Assembly: GCA_021162305.1 (NCBI GenBank)
Contig: JAGGYX010000133.1
Location: forward strand, 1-20,701
DNA length: 20,701 nucleotides
Direction: 5' to 3'
Origin: Thermoplasmata archaeon
GTDB lineage: Archaea; Thermoplasmatota; E2; UBA202; JdFR-43
The translations under genes were made by a program, and so were the position numbers. This document shows, in pieces, positions 1 to 7,984 of the stretch (position 1 is its first letter; each line of letters starts with the position of its first letter). Below the pieces are notes generated by a model. The model worked only from the letters and a program-made list of their open reading frames with translations. It did not search any database and was not told where the DNA came from.

Positions 1-318
1 GGATGGTGGATTTTAAATATCACAGGAAATGTTACATATACAAAAAAGATTGATGAAGAAGAAGAAAAAATTCTTATATCGACGACCATAGAGAAGCTTA
101 TGGATGATATTTGGATTAAAGATGGAAAAATAGAAAAAGAAATAGAAATTTTCTTAGGAGAAAATTATCCTATAAAAGATGTTTTTGATAATTTGCCCGA
201 GGTTAGAGCTGGTACCTATAATATAGTAATCGAAGCAAAAATATATAGAGAGGGATGGTGGGGTAGCCAATGGATAACAGCCTCCAAAAAAGAAGTTGGA
301 CCAATTTCCATTGGTTAA
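1..318 (+). CDS. C-terminal part of an unidentified, probably extracytoplasmic protein (5' truncated)
   Basis: The reading frame is open from the first base of the window to a TAA at 316-318, giving 105 residues; the true start lies outside the window. The sequence alternates hydrophobic and polar residues, as in beta strands, for example GTYNIVIEAKIY followed by a Trp/Gly-rich turn (REGWWGSQW). It has two N-X-T sequons near the left end (NIT, NVT). This fits the last beta-sandwich-like domain of a secreted or surface protein. I do not recognise the family. The first in-frame ATG at 100 is very unlikely to be the start, because the open frame upstream has the same character. The stop codon overlaps an ATG (TAATG at 316-320) that opens a doubtful small ORF. 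Confidence 0.6.
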   Translation, partial: GWWILNITGNVTYTKKIDEEEEKILISTTIEKLMDDIWIKDGKIEKEIEIFLGENYPIKDVFDNLPEVRAGTYNIVIEAKIYREGWWGSQWITASKKEVGPISIG

Positions 319-524
319 TGTTTTCAATTAATAAACGGGAATTGATGGAACATTATGAAAGAAACTATGTTTTTATAATGGGTGTCTATCCATCTTTAGG
401 AAGGCATTTTATTTTCGAATTTTTGGCTCACCAGCTATCCTTTAATGGGAACTTGAATAAGTGGAAAAATAAAAAATCTTCTTTCTACTGCCTCCGCTGC
501 TGCCTCCTTGCATAAATAAAAAGA

Positions 525-541
525 CTGTCAAGCCCTTCCTT
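525..541 (+). repeat. Direct repeat copy 1, left of hicBA
   Basis: The 17-base string CTGTCAAGCCCTTCCTT occurs here and again at 1112-1128 in the same orientation. With a one-base gap the similarity continues into CATTTT on the right of both copies. The two copies bracket the hicB-hicA pair, 587 bp apart. Their role is unknown: they could be a duplication linked to insertion of the module, or a shared regulatory or terminator element. Confidence 0.7.
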
Positions 542-593
542 CTCATTTTTTTATTTTTATACTCTTCAGAATAGGGGAGAGAAAAGGAGAAAA

Positions 594-601
594 GATTAAT
601 A
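594..601 (+). promoter_or_regulatory. TATA box of hicBA
   Basis: GATTAATA is centred about 26 bp upstream of the hicB ATG at 624, the same spacing as at the other lead genes in this window. It is preceded by a purine-rich stretch that could serve as BRE. It predicts a leaderless hicBA mRNA. The match is weaker than at atpH or ppdK. Confidence 0.45.
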
Positions 602-623
602 GATGCAAGTATTGTAATATAAT

Positions 624-833
624 ATGGTAAAAGAAATCATATTTCTTGTTGAAGAAGCAGAAGAAGGCGGATATATAGCCAGAGCTTTAGGACATTCCAT
701 TTTTACTGAAGCTGAAAGTATTGATGAACTTAAAAAAATGATTGTAGATGCTGTAAAATGTCATTTTGATGAAAAAGATATGCCTTCTTTAATAAGAATG
801 CATATTGTTAAGGATGAAGTGATTACAATATGA
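624..833 (+). CDS. hicB: HicB-family antitoxin
   Basis: This 69-residue protein has the HicB pattern: a short beta strand (IIFLVEEAEEGGYIARAL), a turn, then a helix starting at about residue 30 (TEAESIDELKKMIVDAV) and a final strand. HicB proteins adopt a partial RNase H fold and neutralise the HicA RNase; many also repress their own operon. This one is of the short type and shows no added C-terminal helix-turn-helix or ribbon-helix-helix DNA-binding domain, so how the operon is autoregulated is unclear. The ATG matches the TATA spacing of a leaderless start. Its TGA overlaps the hicA ATG (ATGA at 830-833), so the two are translationally coupled. The order is antitoxin first, toxin second. 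Confidence 0.85.
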   Translation: MVKEIIFLVEEAEEGGYIARALGHSIFTEAESIDELKKMIVDAVKCHFDEKDMPSLIRMHIVKDEVITI

Positions 834-1075
834 AACTACCTCGTGATATTGGTGGGGAAGATTTAATAAAATTATTGGCAAAATTTGGATATGAAGTTGT
901 TAGACAAACTGGAAGCCATGTTAGATTGAAAAGTGAGGTGATGGGAAAAATTCATTCCATTACAATTCCTCTTCATAAGCCATTAAAGCTTGGCACATTG
1001 AATAACATCCTATCTGATGTTGCAGAATATCTTAAAATAAGTAAAAAGGAGTTGGTAGAAAGATTGCTTAAGTAA
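830..1075 (+). CDS. hicA: HicA-family mRNA interferase toxin
   Basis: This 81-residue protein is of the HicA/YcfA type, a small double-stranded-RNA-binding-like fold that cleaves mRNA. It opens with the typical helix-strand (GGEDLIKLLAKFGYEVVRQ), then GSHVRL carrying the expected catalytic histidine (His30), then a strand pair (SITIPLHKPLKLGTL) and the helix that follows (NNILSDVAEYL). The length is normal, with an extra basic C-terminal helix (KISKKELVERLLK). The key His and fold motifs look intact, so an active toxin is likely. Its ATG lies in the ATGA overlap with hicB, and the short distance to the next promoter leaves no room for other genes. It is probably a stabilisation or stress module; the function is inferred from the family. 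Confidence 0.85.
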   Translation: MKLPRDIGGEDLIKLLAKFGYEVVRQTGSHVRLKSEVMGKIHSITIPLHKPLKLGTLNNILSDVAEYLKISKKELVERLLK

Positions 1076-1111
1076 AAAATTGTAACTTATTCCAGAATAA
1101 AAGGCGGTATG

Positions 1112-1128
1112 CTGTCAAGCCCTTCCTT
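1112..1128 (+). repeat. Direct repeat copy 2, right of hicBA
   Basis: Same 17 bases as at 525-541, same orientation, lying between the hicA stop and the acyl-CoA synthetase promoter. TCATTTT follows it; copy 1 has one extra C before the same TCATTTT. Confidence 0.7.
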
Positions 1129-1149
1129 TCATTTTCCATAAGGCGAAAT

Positions 1150-1158
1150 AGTTAAAAG
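1150..1158 (+). promoter_or_regulatory. TATA box of the acyl-CoA synthetase gene
   Basis: AGTTAAAAG is centred 24 bp upstream of the ATG at 1178, just after a GCGAAA stretch that could be BRE. The spacing supports a leaderless start at 1178 rather than at the out-of-frame ATG at 1173. Confidence 0.5.
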
Positions 1159-1177
1159 CATATTCTATTTTCATGCC

Positions 1178-2812
1178 ATGCAAGATAAATACGAAGAATG
1201 GGTTAAGAATTTTAAATGGGATGTGCCAGAATATTATTCAATAGCTGACGTTGTTGACAAGCATGCAAAGGATAGAAGCAAGATTGCAATATATTACGAG
1301 GATGCCTCTGGTAGGAAAGGCAAAATGGCTTACTGGGAATTGCGCGATGAATCAAATAGATTCGCAAATTGGTTACGTAGCCTGGGAATGAAAAAAGGAG
1401 ATAGAATAATGGTTGTTTTGCCCCGCATCCCAGAAGTTTATGTGAGCCAGATAGGAAGCTTTAAGATTGGAGGCATAGTTGTTCCCTGCCCGGATATGTT
1501 GAGAGCGAAGGATATAGAATATCGTGCCAAGAACTGTAATGCGAAAACAATAATTGCTTCTATAGATTCAACGCCTTTTGTTGATGAAGTTAGAGATAAA
1601 ATACCAGTTGAAAACTACATTGTTGTGGGTGGCGAGAAAGAGGGGTGGCTGAGCTATGAAAAGGAATTGCATCGCTATTCTCGCAATCTTGAAAAAGAAA
1701 AAATAAAAGCTACTGATATCATGACCATAAATTACACATCTGGAACAACTGGAGAGCCAAAAGGAGTCATGCATAACCATGCATGGATTTATTGTATGGC
1801 AAAAACTAACGCAGTATATTGGTGGAATGCCCAACCTCATGAATTGCTTTGGACTACTTCCTCGCCTGGATGGGCAAAATGGTTCTGGAGTCCAATAGGC
1901 GTTGCTCTCGCTGTTGGAGCATCGCATCTCATATACAATGGCAGGTTTAATCCAGCTAAATTTTTATCATTGATGGAAAAATATCGTGTTAACAGGTTAT
2001 GTGCTACACCAACTGAATACAGAATGTGGGCTCAGGAAGATTTGGAAAGCTATGATTTGTCAGACATGAAAAAATTTTTGAGTGCCGGTGAAGCTTTAAA
2101 CAGGGAAGTTATAGATAGATTCTACAAAGCGTATGGATTAAAAATTTATGAGGGCTATGGCCAAACGGAGACAACTGGCTTGGCATGTAATCACGAGGGC
2201 ATTGAAATCAAACCAGGGAGCATGGGCAAGCCGATGCCAGGCAGCAACTTAAAAATTGTTGATGAAGAAGGCAATGAATTGCCTCGTGGCCAAATAGGAC
2301 AGATTGCAGTTCCGATAACTCATCCAGGCTTAATGGTTGGTTACTGGAATGGAAAAAGTCTGGAGGAAATTGCTGTAAATGGGCTTTATTTGACAGGTGA
2401 TTTGGCAAGGATGGATGAGGATGGCTATCTGTGGTTTGAAGGAAGGGCGGATGATGTTATAAAGGCATCTGGTTATCGCATTGGACCTTTTGAAGTGGAA
2501 GATGCACTGGTAAAACATCCCGCTGTTATGGAAGCTGCCGTTGTAGCATCGCCAGATAAAATAAGGGGCAATATAGTAAAAGCATTTGTTGTTCTTGCAA
2601 AAGGATATGAACCAAGCGAGGAATTGATAAAAGAATTGCAGGAATTTGTTAAGCAGGAGACAGCGCCATATAAATATCCAAGAGAGATAGAATTTGTGGA
2701 CAGCTTGCCAAAAACAATAAGCGGAAAAATAAGAAGAGTGGAGTTAAGGGAGAGAGAAAGAAAAAGAAAGCTTGAGATGTGGGCAAAAGAAGAGACTAAT
2801 CAATCCAGTTAA
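1178..2812 (+). CDS. AMP-forming acyl-CoA synthetase (acetyl/medium-chain type)
   Basis: This 544-residue enzyme of the ANL (adenylate-forming) superfamily activates a carboxylic acid with ATP to an acyl-adenylate and then transfers it to CoA. Visible motifs in order: the ATP-binding loop YTSGTTGEPKG at residues 186-196, the adenine-site motif YEGYGQTE at 324-331, YLTGD at 404-408, the hinge and CoA-site region GRADDVIKASGYRIGPFEVE at 422-441, and the catalytic lysine of the C-terminal domain (Lys517 in PKTISGKIRR). Length and motifs are complete. The overall pattern resembles medium-chain (ACSM-like) and archaeal branched or short-chain acyl-CoA synthetases more than classical 650-residue acetyl-CoA synthetase; the substrate cannot be told from sequence alone. 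It is monocistronic, and its 3' end overlaps the convergent nitroreductase by 17 bp. Confidence 0.9.
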   Translation: MQDKYEEWVKNFKWDVPEYYSIADVVDKHAKDRSKIAIYYEDASGRKGKMAYWELRDESNRFANWLRSLGMKKGDRIMVVLPRIPEVYVSQIGSFKIGGIVVPCPDMLRAKDIEYRAKNCNAKTIIASIDSTPFVDEVRDKIPVENYIVVGGEKEGWLSYEKELHRYSRNLEKEKIKATDIMTINYTSGTTGEPKGVMHNHAWIYCMAKTNAVYWWNAQPHELLWTTSSPGWAKWFWSPIGVALAVGASHLIYNGRFNPAKFLSLMEKYRVNRLCATPTEYRMWAQEDLESYDLSDMKKFLSAGEALNREVIDRFYKAYGLKIYEGYGQTETTGLACNHEGIEIKPGSMGKPMPGSNLKIVDEEGNELPRGQIGQIAVPITHPGLMVGYWNGKSLEEIAVNGLYLTGDLARMDEDGYLWFEGRADDVIKASGYRIGPFEVEDALVKHPAVMEAAVVASPDKIRGNIVKAFVVLAKGYEPSEELIKELQEFVKQETAPYKYPREIEFVDSLPKTISGKIRRVELRERERKRKLEMWAKEETNQSS

Positions 2813-3404
2813 TAATGCCCGTCATTGGCTTTCTTATCGCCGCCTTTGGAATTCTTGCAGGATAACCAAATGCCAAGCATGATGCAATGACATAGCCTTC
2901 AGGCAGACCTATATCCTGCATTATCTCTTTATTCAATTCCAGAAATTTTGCAAATCCAATCCAGCAGCTTCCTACGCCCATGCTCCAGGCGGCGAGCATC
3001 ATATTCTGGGCGGCACACGAACACGCTTCAATGTTGAAAACCAATGGCTTTGTAATTATGAAGATTACAGCAGGAGCATCATAGAATATAATGTCCTTGC
3101 TTGAATTTGCTACCGCTTTAAGAAAAAGAAATGTATCAGCTTCTTTCAATTCAGGATATCTTCTTTGCCATTTCCATTTATTTTTCAAAATTTTTTTTAT
3201 TTGCTTTTTTACTTCTCCTGATAGCTCTTTTATTTTTTGCCTATTTGTTACAACAATGAAACGCCATGGTTGCCTATTCTCGGGAGAAGGGGCATATTTC
3301 CCTGCTTCGATAATACTCTCAATAACATCCTCTGGTAGCTTTTTTTCTTCAAAATTTCTTATGCTTCTTCGCTCTTTAATGCATTTTATGATTTCATTTT
3401 CCAT
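2796..3404 (-). CDS. Nitroreductase-family FMN flavoprotein
   Basis: This 202-residue protein belongs to the nitroreductase family: FMN-dependent oxidoreductases using NAD(P)H on nitro compounds, quinones or flavins. The N-terminal FMN-phosphate motif ERRSIRNF (residues 11-18) is present, followed by APSPENRQPWRFIVV (38-52), the usual FMN and dimer segment. A C-terminal GVGSCWIGF segment and GYPA also fit. An in-frame ATG lies 14 codons upstream (3446). I prefer the ATG at 3404, because a TATA box sits about 23 bp upstream of it and the family motif then starts at the usual distance from the N-terminus. The physiological substrate is unknown. It is convergent with the acyl-CoA synthetase and divergent from the coiled-coil gene, with short intergenic space. 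Confidence 0.85.
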   Translation of the reverse strand: MENEIIKCIKERRSIRNFEEKKLPEDVIESIIEAGKYAPSPENRQPWRFIVVTNRQKIKELSGEVKKQIKKILKNKWKWQRRYPELKEADTFLFLKAVANSSKDIIFYDAPAVIFIITKPLVFNIEACSCAAQNMMLAAWSMGVGSCWIGFAKFLELNKEIMQDIGLPEGYVIASCLAFGYPARIPKAAIRKPMTGIINWID

Positions 3405-3422
3405 ATTTCTAATGTAGTTTGC

Positions 3423-3430
3423 ATTTAATA
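3423..3430 (-). promoter_or_regulatory. TATA box of the nitroreductase gene
   Basis: On the minus strand TATTAAAT is centred about 23 bp upstream of the ATG at 3404. It supports that start over the longer reading at 3446, which would lie upstream of transcription initiation. Confidence 0.5.
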
Positions 3431-3454
3431 ATAATTTGGAAATCATAAGAAAAA

Positions 3455-3462
3455 TTTTTAAT
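3455..3462 (+). promoter_or_regulatory. TATA box of the coiled-coil gene
   Basis: TTTTTAAT is centred about 26 bp upstream of the ATG at 3485 and is preceded by the purine-rich AGAAAA (possible BRE). It lies back to back with the nitroreductase promoter, about 30 bp away. Confidence 0.5.
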
Positions 3463-3484
3463 GCATCTGGTATTTTAAATTAAG

Positions 3485-4351
3485 ATGGAAGATATTGTGA
3501 AAGAGCTTGAAACAAAAAAAATTGAATTGAAGAAAAAACTATATGAGGCAAAGGAATTAAGAGAAAAATTAAATGAAGAAACAAAGCAATTAAGAAATAA
3601 GAAAAATGAGTTGAGCAGGCAAATAGAGAAATATAAGAAAGAAGGGTTAATGCATAAGGAGAGGAGAGATGAAATAAATAAGCTTGTTGCTAAATCGAAA
3701 GAAAAGAGAAAAAAATTGAATGAGGAATGTAAGAAAATAAGAGAGGAAATAAACAGGATAAGAAAAGAATATTTCCCAAATCAAACCCCTCTGGAAGTGT
3801 TAAAACAAAAAAGAGATGCCCTTGAATTCAAGCAGATGACCCAACAACTCAGTAAGAAAGAAGAGGAGGAACTTATCCAGCAACTTGCAAAATTAAATAA
3901 GGAAATAAGGGAAAGAGAGAGCATACTCGAAAAGGATGAAAGACTCAGAGAATACGTCGAAAAAGAGAAAGAACTAAAGAGAAAAAGCGATAAAGAGCAT
4001 GAGAAAGTGCAGGAGCTGGCGGAGCGGGCGCAACGCGAGCATATGGAGATGCTCGAATGCCTGAAAAAATTGAGAAAATTGAGAAAGGAATTCAAAAAAG
4101 TTGAGCGGGAGTATATAATGAGCAAGATAAATGCTGATAGGGCACACAGAGAATTTGTTTCATATATACAGCAAATAAGAGAAATTGAGAATAAAATGAA
4201 GAATATAAAAGAGAAGGAGAAAATTGAGAAAATTGAGAAAGAAAGGAGTGTTTTGCAGAAAAAGGCTGACGAAATATATGAGAGATTTAAGAGAGGAGAA
4301 AAATTATCTACCGAAGATTTAATGCTTCTGCAGAAAGCTGGTTTAATTTAG
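3485..4351 (+). CDS. Archaeal coiled-coil protein (COG1340-like)
   Basis: This 288-residue protein is almost entirely alpha-helical coiled coil, with Lys, Glu, Arg and Leu in heptads. A break occurs at about residues 95-105 (YFPNQTPLEVL), after which the heptads resume. The C-terminus ends in a short conserved-looking segment (FKRGEKLSTEDLMLLQKAGLI, shown here as one tail). Length, central break and tail match the archaeal family catalogued as COG1340, whose function is unknown. There is no signal peptide and no ATPase motif, so it is not an SMC or Rad50 protein. The gene is strongly purine-rich. A 22-base string occurs twice in it in two different frames (4066-4087 and 4220-4241). It ends directly against the convergent cca stop. 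Confidence 0.75.
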   Translation: MEDIVKELETKKIELKKKLYEAKELREKLNEETKQLRNKKNELSRQIEKYKKEGLMHKERRDEINKLVAKSKEKRKKLNEECKKIREEINRIRKEYFPNQTPLEVLKQKRDALEFKQMTQQLSKKEEEELIQQLAKLNKEIRERESILEKDERLREYVEKEKELKRKSDKEHEKVQELAERAQREHMEMLECLKKLRKLRKEFKKVEREYIMSKINADRAHREFVSYIQQIREIENKMKNIKEKEKIEKIEKERSVLQKKADEIYERFKRGEKLSTEDLMLLQKAGLI

Positions 4352-5644
4352 CTATCTTTTCCACGGTGGGAGCGGGCAAAAAAACTCGCTCCAGAATTCT
4401 ATATGGCATGCAGTCTCTTTTCCACATATTTTTATTTCTTTTTTAACTTCATCTATATTTTTACCCAAACTGAGTTCATTCAATTTATCTTTTAAAAGGT
4501 GCTCTGCATTAGTATATTCCCTTTCAATTTTAGCCCATATTCTCCCGTCTTTTTCAAAAATTCTTTCCCCCCATTTCATCTTAAATTTTTCAACATGCTT
4601 CTTTGCTTTCAGAGGGGGACCCATATGGACTTTTTCTTTCTCAATCTTCTTTGAACGCAACTCAATTAAAACAAAAGCCTCTTTATTGGTATGCCATACC
4701 TTTCTTAATGGCTCAAAATCATATTGAATAAATAAATTTTCAAGACTTTTTGCAGCCTTTTTCAATTGAGGATATAATATATCATCTATGACAGATGGTT
4801 TTTTAAAACATATTCCAACAAAATTTTCCAGTTTTTTTTCAATTTCCTCTATAGAAAGTTTTGGTGGGGCATTAGGAAAGAAAAATTTGATGCTTGGTTT
4901 CTTCAAAAAATCTCTACACGCCTGTATAAAAATATTTAATTTTTCATCTGCCACGGCGGCAGCAACATTTCTGTTTGCATCCACAGGGTCAATAAAAACA
5001 AATCTTTCTGGAAATTTTTTCCTGCCACCATTCAATTTCAAAAATATTTTTCCTTTCCATTTTGCAGCATTTTTCACAACTTCAACAAAGCCACCATATT
5101 TTATTATAAGAAGCTCTGCAAGATAACCAGAAAAACCCTCTATTTTTGCCTCTGCTCCATAACATCCTATTCCCTTTAAAAATTGTTTTAATAGCCTTGT
5201 TTCATCCTTCATTTTTTTGTTCATGCTATTTTTTACAAATTGCGTATGAAAAGGGGTTCTATCAACAGCACTTTTCATTTCCTCTATTCTTTTAATTTTA
5301 TAACATGGAACTATATCAACCTGATAATGTTTATAGAATCCCCTAATATAAGGGTGTTCAGCATATTGTATTCTATGCTTATCTAAAATTTTTTTCCCTA
5401 TTTCAACTACGATTTCTTCCATTTCTTTCTTTTCATAATCTCTTGGAAAAAGAATAAAAAAATCAACATCAAGCGAATTTTTCAAATAAGTTCCCTTTGC
5501 CACAGAGCCAACAAGCATTAATTCCGCATCGGAAGGAAGCCACTTTTTTATTTTTTCCTCTAATTCATTTACTATTTCTCTCAATTTTCTTTCTTCTTCT
5601 TCAGATGGTTTTATTTTCTTCAAAACTTCTTCCATAATATTCAT
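4352..5644 (-). CDS. cca: CCA-adding tRNA nucleotidyltransferase, archaeal class I
   Basis: This 430-residue enzyme adds or repairs the 3' CCA end of tRNAs using CTP and ATP, without a nucleic acid template. The nucleotidyltransferase head shows the helix-turn motif LVGSVAKGTYL (residues 44-54), followed by the metal-binding pair Asp59 and Asp61 in SLDVDFFILFP and a third carboxylate, Asp110, in YQVDIVPCY. The archaeal-type middle domain follows (RLLKQFLKGIGCYGAE, then GFSGYLAELLIIKYGG). Length is normal for archaeal CCA enzymes. The ATG overlaps the thpR stop (ATGA at 5641-5644), so the two are translationally coupled; Met4 is an alternative start. Being next to a 2',3'-cyclic phosphodiesterase fits work on RNA 3' ends. 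Its stop abuts the convergent coiled-coil gene with no gap. Confidence 0.93.
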   Translation of the reverse strand: MNIMEEVLKKIKPSEEEERKLREIVNELEEKIKKWLPSDAELMLVGSVAKGTYLKNSLDVDFFILFPRDYEKKEMEEIVVEIGKKILDKHRIQYAEHPYIRGFYKHYQVDIVPCYKIKRIEEMKSAVDRTPFHTQFVKNSMNKKMKDETRLLKQFLKGIGCYGAEAKIEGFSGYLAELLIIKYGGFVEVVKNAAKWKGKIFLKLNGGRKKFPERFVFIDPVDANRNVAAAVADEKLNIFIQACRDFLKKPSIKFFFPNAPPKLSIEEIEKKLENFVGICFKKPSVIDDILYPQLKKAAKSLENLFIQYDFEPLRKVWHTNKEAFVLIELRSKKIEKEKVHMGPPLKAKKHVEKFKMKWGERIFEKDGRIWAKIEREYTNAEHLLKDKLNELSLGKNIDEVKKEIKICGKETACHIEFWSEFFCPLPPWKR

Positions 5645-6183
5645 AATTTTATCTCTTCTATGGTTTCATATATTGGTCCTTCTGGTCGCAATATACTTTT
5701 TTTAAGGCAAATTTTCATGCATTCAACTTCCCCAAAATTTTTTTCTTTATGCTTTTCAATAAATTTTTTAATTTCTTCTTTTCCTTCCTTGCTTTTTATT
5801 CTTGCTATTGTAATGTGTGGCGTAAATTTCCTCTCTCTTTTAAAACCATATTTTTGCAGCTCTTCCTCAAGGTGAAAAGCAATTTTTTTTGTCTGTCCCT
5901 CATCCTTAAATCCAATCCACAATACACGCATATAATCCATACTCGGAAATACCCCTAATCCGCTTAAAGAAGCTTTGAATGGAGTTATTTCTTCAACACT
6001 TTTTTCAATGGCTTCTTTTATTTTTTCTATCATATCTTCTCCAATTTCTCCCAAAAATTTTAATGTGAGATGAACATTCTCTGGTTCAACGAGCTTAAAT
6101 TTACCTTTTATTTTTTTAAATTCATCCATCAATTTAATTATCTCATCTTTTTTTCCAATATCTATTGCTATAAATGCCCTCAT
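5641..6183 (-). CDS. thpR: RNA 2',3'-cyclic phosphodiesterase (2'-5' RNA ligase family)
   Basis: This 180-residue protein of the 2H phosphoesterase superfamily has both HxT signatures: HLT at residues 38-40 (in HLTLKFLG) and HIT at 123-125 (in HITIARIK). Members open 2',3'-cyclic phosphates on RNA to 2'-phosphates, and were first found as 2'-5' RNA ligases joining tRNA halves; the in vivo role in archaea is thought to be RNA end processing. The N-terminus MRAFIAIDI is typical of the family. The ATG fits a leaderless start from its own TATA box, although read-through from the ATP synthase operon 45 bp upstream is also possible. It is coupled to cca by a 4-bp overlap. Confidence 0.92.
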   Translation of the reverse strand: MRAFIAIDIGKKDEIIKLMDEFKKIKGKFKLVEPENVHLTLKFLGEIGEDMIEKIKEAIEKSVEEITPFKASLSGLGVFPSMDYMRVLWIGFKDEGQTKKIAFHLEEELQKYGFKRERKFTPHITIARIKSKEGKEEIKKFIEKHKEKNFGEVECMKICLKKSILRPEGPIYETIEEIKL

Positions 6184-6205
6184 CTTTTTGCTAACATATC
6201 CTGTA

Positions 6206-6213
6206 ATTTAAAA
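6206..6213 (-). promoter_or_regulatory. TATA box of thpR-cca
   Basis: TTTTAAAT on the minus strand is centred about 26 bp upstream of the thpR ATG, inside the 45-bp gap after atpA. It suggests that thpR-cca can be transcribed separately from the ATP synthase genes. Confidence 0.55.
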
Positions 6214-6228
6214 TTTACTTTTATGCTC

Positions 6229-7983
6229 TTATCCTTTTACCAATTTTTCAAATTCCTTTTCCATGTCTTCCTCAATTCGTTTAAACTGCTCTTCGTATTC
6301 TTCATTTGGTATTGTTTTCATTCTTGCTATCGCTTCCCTACATTTTAATTCCTTCAATTTTTCAAAATCTGTTCCTTTGGATATGGCATCCTTCATTAAA
6401 TGGTAGAACTTTATCATTATACGAAGCATTTCATATTGTTTCTTATACGGGCAATATGTATCAATATCATGATAGGCATTTTGCTGTAGAAAATCCTCTC
6501 TTATAACACGCGCTCCTTCCAGAATTATTCTATCGCTTGCTGGCAGGGCATCTGGACCAACAAGGCGAATTATTTCCTGCAATTCCTCTTCCTTTTGAAG
6601 TAACGCCATTGCTTCATTTCTCAAATCAAGCCAGTTTTTAGCAACATTCTTCTCCCACCATTCCTTTACTCTATCCAAATACAATGAATAGGAGCGAAGC
6701 CAGTTTACTGATGGAAAATGTCGTCTGTCAGCTAAATCAGAGTCAAGAGCCCAGAATACTTTAACGATACGCAATGTGTTCTGCGTTACTGGCTCGGAGA
6801 AATCGCCGCCTGGCGGGCTGACCGCTCCAATAACAGATATGCTTCCTTCTCTTTCTCTTCCTGATATAACCTTAACTCTTCCAGCTCTTTCATAAAATTC
6901 TGCAAGACGGGATGCAAGATATGCTGGATAGCCTTCTTCGCCAGGCATTTCTTCCAGCCTTCCAGAAATTTCACGCAATGCTTCTGCCCATCTGCTTGTG
7001 GAATCTGCCATTAAAGCCACATCATATCCCATGTCGCGATAATACTCTGCGAGTGTAATTCCAGTATATACGCTTGCCTCTCTTGCAGCAACAGGCATAT
7101 TTGAAGTGTTGGCTATTAAAATCGTTCTTTCCATTAAGGGATGCCCTGTTTTTGGATCTTTAAGTTTTGGGAAATCTCGCAATACTTCTGTCATTTCATT
7201 ACCTCGCTCTCCACACCCAATATAAATAATGATGTCGGCATCACTCCATCTTGCCAGCTGATGCTGTGAAACAGTTTTTCCTGTTCCAAAGCCACCTGGT
7301 ATTGCTGCTGTCCCTCCTTTTGCTATTGGGAAGAAAGTATCAAAAACGCGCTGCCCCGTTATTAAAGGCACAGTAGGCGAGAGCTTTTCTTTAAATGGGC
7401 GTTGCTGCCTTACAGGCCATGTTTGAAGCATTTTTATTTCTTTTTCCTCTCCATTCATTTTCACTCTTGCAATGGCATCTTCTACTCTAAATTTTCCTTC
7501 TTCAATCTCTGTTACAACTCCACCAATTCCCAGTGGAACCATTATGCGGTGCTCAACAATAGGGGTTTCTTTAACAACGCCTATTATGTCTCCTCCCTTA
7601 ATTCTATCATTTTTCTTTACTTTAGGAACAAATTCCCATTTTTTCTTCCTATCTATTGAATGAATTTCTATACCTCTTGTGACAAATTCGCCTACCATAT
7701 CCATTATCTTCGGCAAAGGGCGTTGAATCCCATCATATATGGAAGCAAGCAAGCCGGGAGCAAGCTCAACAGCGAGGGGCATCTCAGTATTTATAACAAC
7801 ATCTCCAGGCTTTAGACCAGTGGTATCCTCATATACCTGTATCGTCGCTTTATCTCCAACAAGCTCAATTATCTCTCCAACAAGCTTTTCCTCTCCCACT
7901 TTAACCAGGTCATACATCTTTGCTCCTTTCATCTGGCTTGCTTTCACCACTGGGCCAGCAACATCAATTATTTTTCCTTTCAT
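6229..7983 (-). CDS. atpA: A-type ATP synthase subunit A (catalytic)
   Basis: The 584-residue catalytic subunit of the A1 head; three A and three B subunits alternate around the central stalk and make or hydrolyse ATP. In order: N-terminal beta barrel (1-75), the long non-homologous bulge typical of A/V-type A subunits (about 110-200), Walker A GGFGTGKT (230-237), the GER motif (258-260), a Walker B region with [17 protein letters not shown], and [19 protein letters not shown]. The usual archaeal P-loop begins GPFG; here Gly replaces the Pro. There is no intein in the P-loop, unlike the Thermoplasma A subunit. The ATG follows the atpF stop by one base, with GGGG upstream as ribosome site. Unusually, atpB and atpD do not follow: thpR and cca do. 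Confidence 0.97.
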   Translation of the reverse strand: MKGKIIDVAGPVVKASQMKGAKMYDLVKVGEEKLVGEIIELVGDKATIQVYEDTTGLKPGDVVINTEMPLAVELAPGLLASIYDGIQRPLPKIMDMVGEFVTRGIEIHSIDRKKKWEFVPKVKKNDRIKGGDIIGVVKETPIVEHRIMVPLGIGGVVTEIEEGKFRVEDAIARVKMNGEEKEIKMLQTWPVRQQRPFKEKLSPTVPLITGQRVFDTFFPIAKGGTAAIPGGFGTGKTVSQHQLARWSDADIIIYIGCGERGNEMTEVLRDFPKLKDPKTGHPLMERTILIANTSNMPVAAREASVYTGITLAEYYRDMGYDVALMADSTSRWAEALREISGRLEEMPGEEGYPAYLASRLAEFYERAGRVKVISGREREGSISVIGAVSPPGGDFSEPVTQNTLRIVKVFWALDSDLADRRHFPSVNWLRSYSLYLDRVKEWWEKNVAKNWLDLRNEAMALLQKEEELQEIIRLVGPDALPASDRIILEGARVIREDFLQQNAYHDIDTYCPYKKQYEMLRIMIKFYHLMKDAISKGTDFEKLKELKCREAIARMKTIPNEEYEEQFKRIEEDMEKEFEKLVKG

Positions 7984-7984
7984 T

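Larger units (their letters stand above)
319..623. other. Gene-poor stretch with one doubtful small ORF
   Basis: About 305 bases without a convincing gene. A plus-strand ORF of 65 codons runs 318-515 and starts at an ATG overlapping the previous stop (TAATG). It ends in an odd Cys/Leu-rich tail (YCLRCCLLA) made by a locally GC-rich patch at about 491-509. Its composition is unlike the other genes here and I recognise nothing in it, so it may be chance or decayed sequence. On the minus strand a 34-codon ORF starts at 546 and includes a GGSSGGS stretch, also unconvincing. The right part holds copy 1 of a 17-bp repeat (525-541), a T-rich run (546-560) that could end plus-strand transcription, and the hicB promoter. 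Confidence 0.4.

Noticed and set aside
318..515. Small plus-strand ORF starting at the TAATG overlap with the first gene
   Set aside because: No recognised family, odd Cys-rich tail from a GC patch, composition unlike neighbouring genes; kept only as a note on the gene-poor stretch.
440..546. 34-codon minus-strand ORF (MRRKGLTVFLF start, GGSSGGS inside)
   Set aside because: Very short and with poor promoter spacing. The RKGLT segment shared with a minus-strand ORF at the other repeat copy simply reflects the 17-bp DNA repeat.
1158..1176. Inverted GCAT/ATGC pair upstream of the acyl-CoA synthetase ATG
   Set aside because: Four-base arms are expected by chance; no support as an operator.
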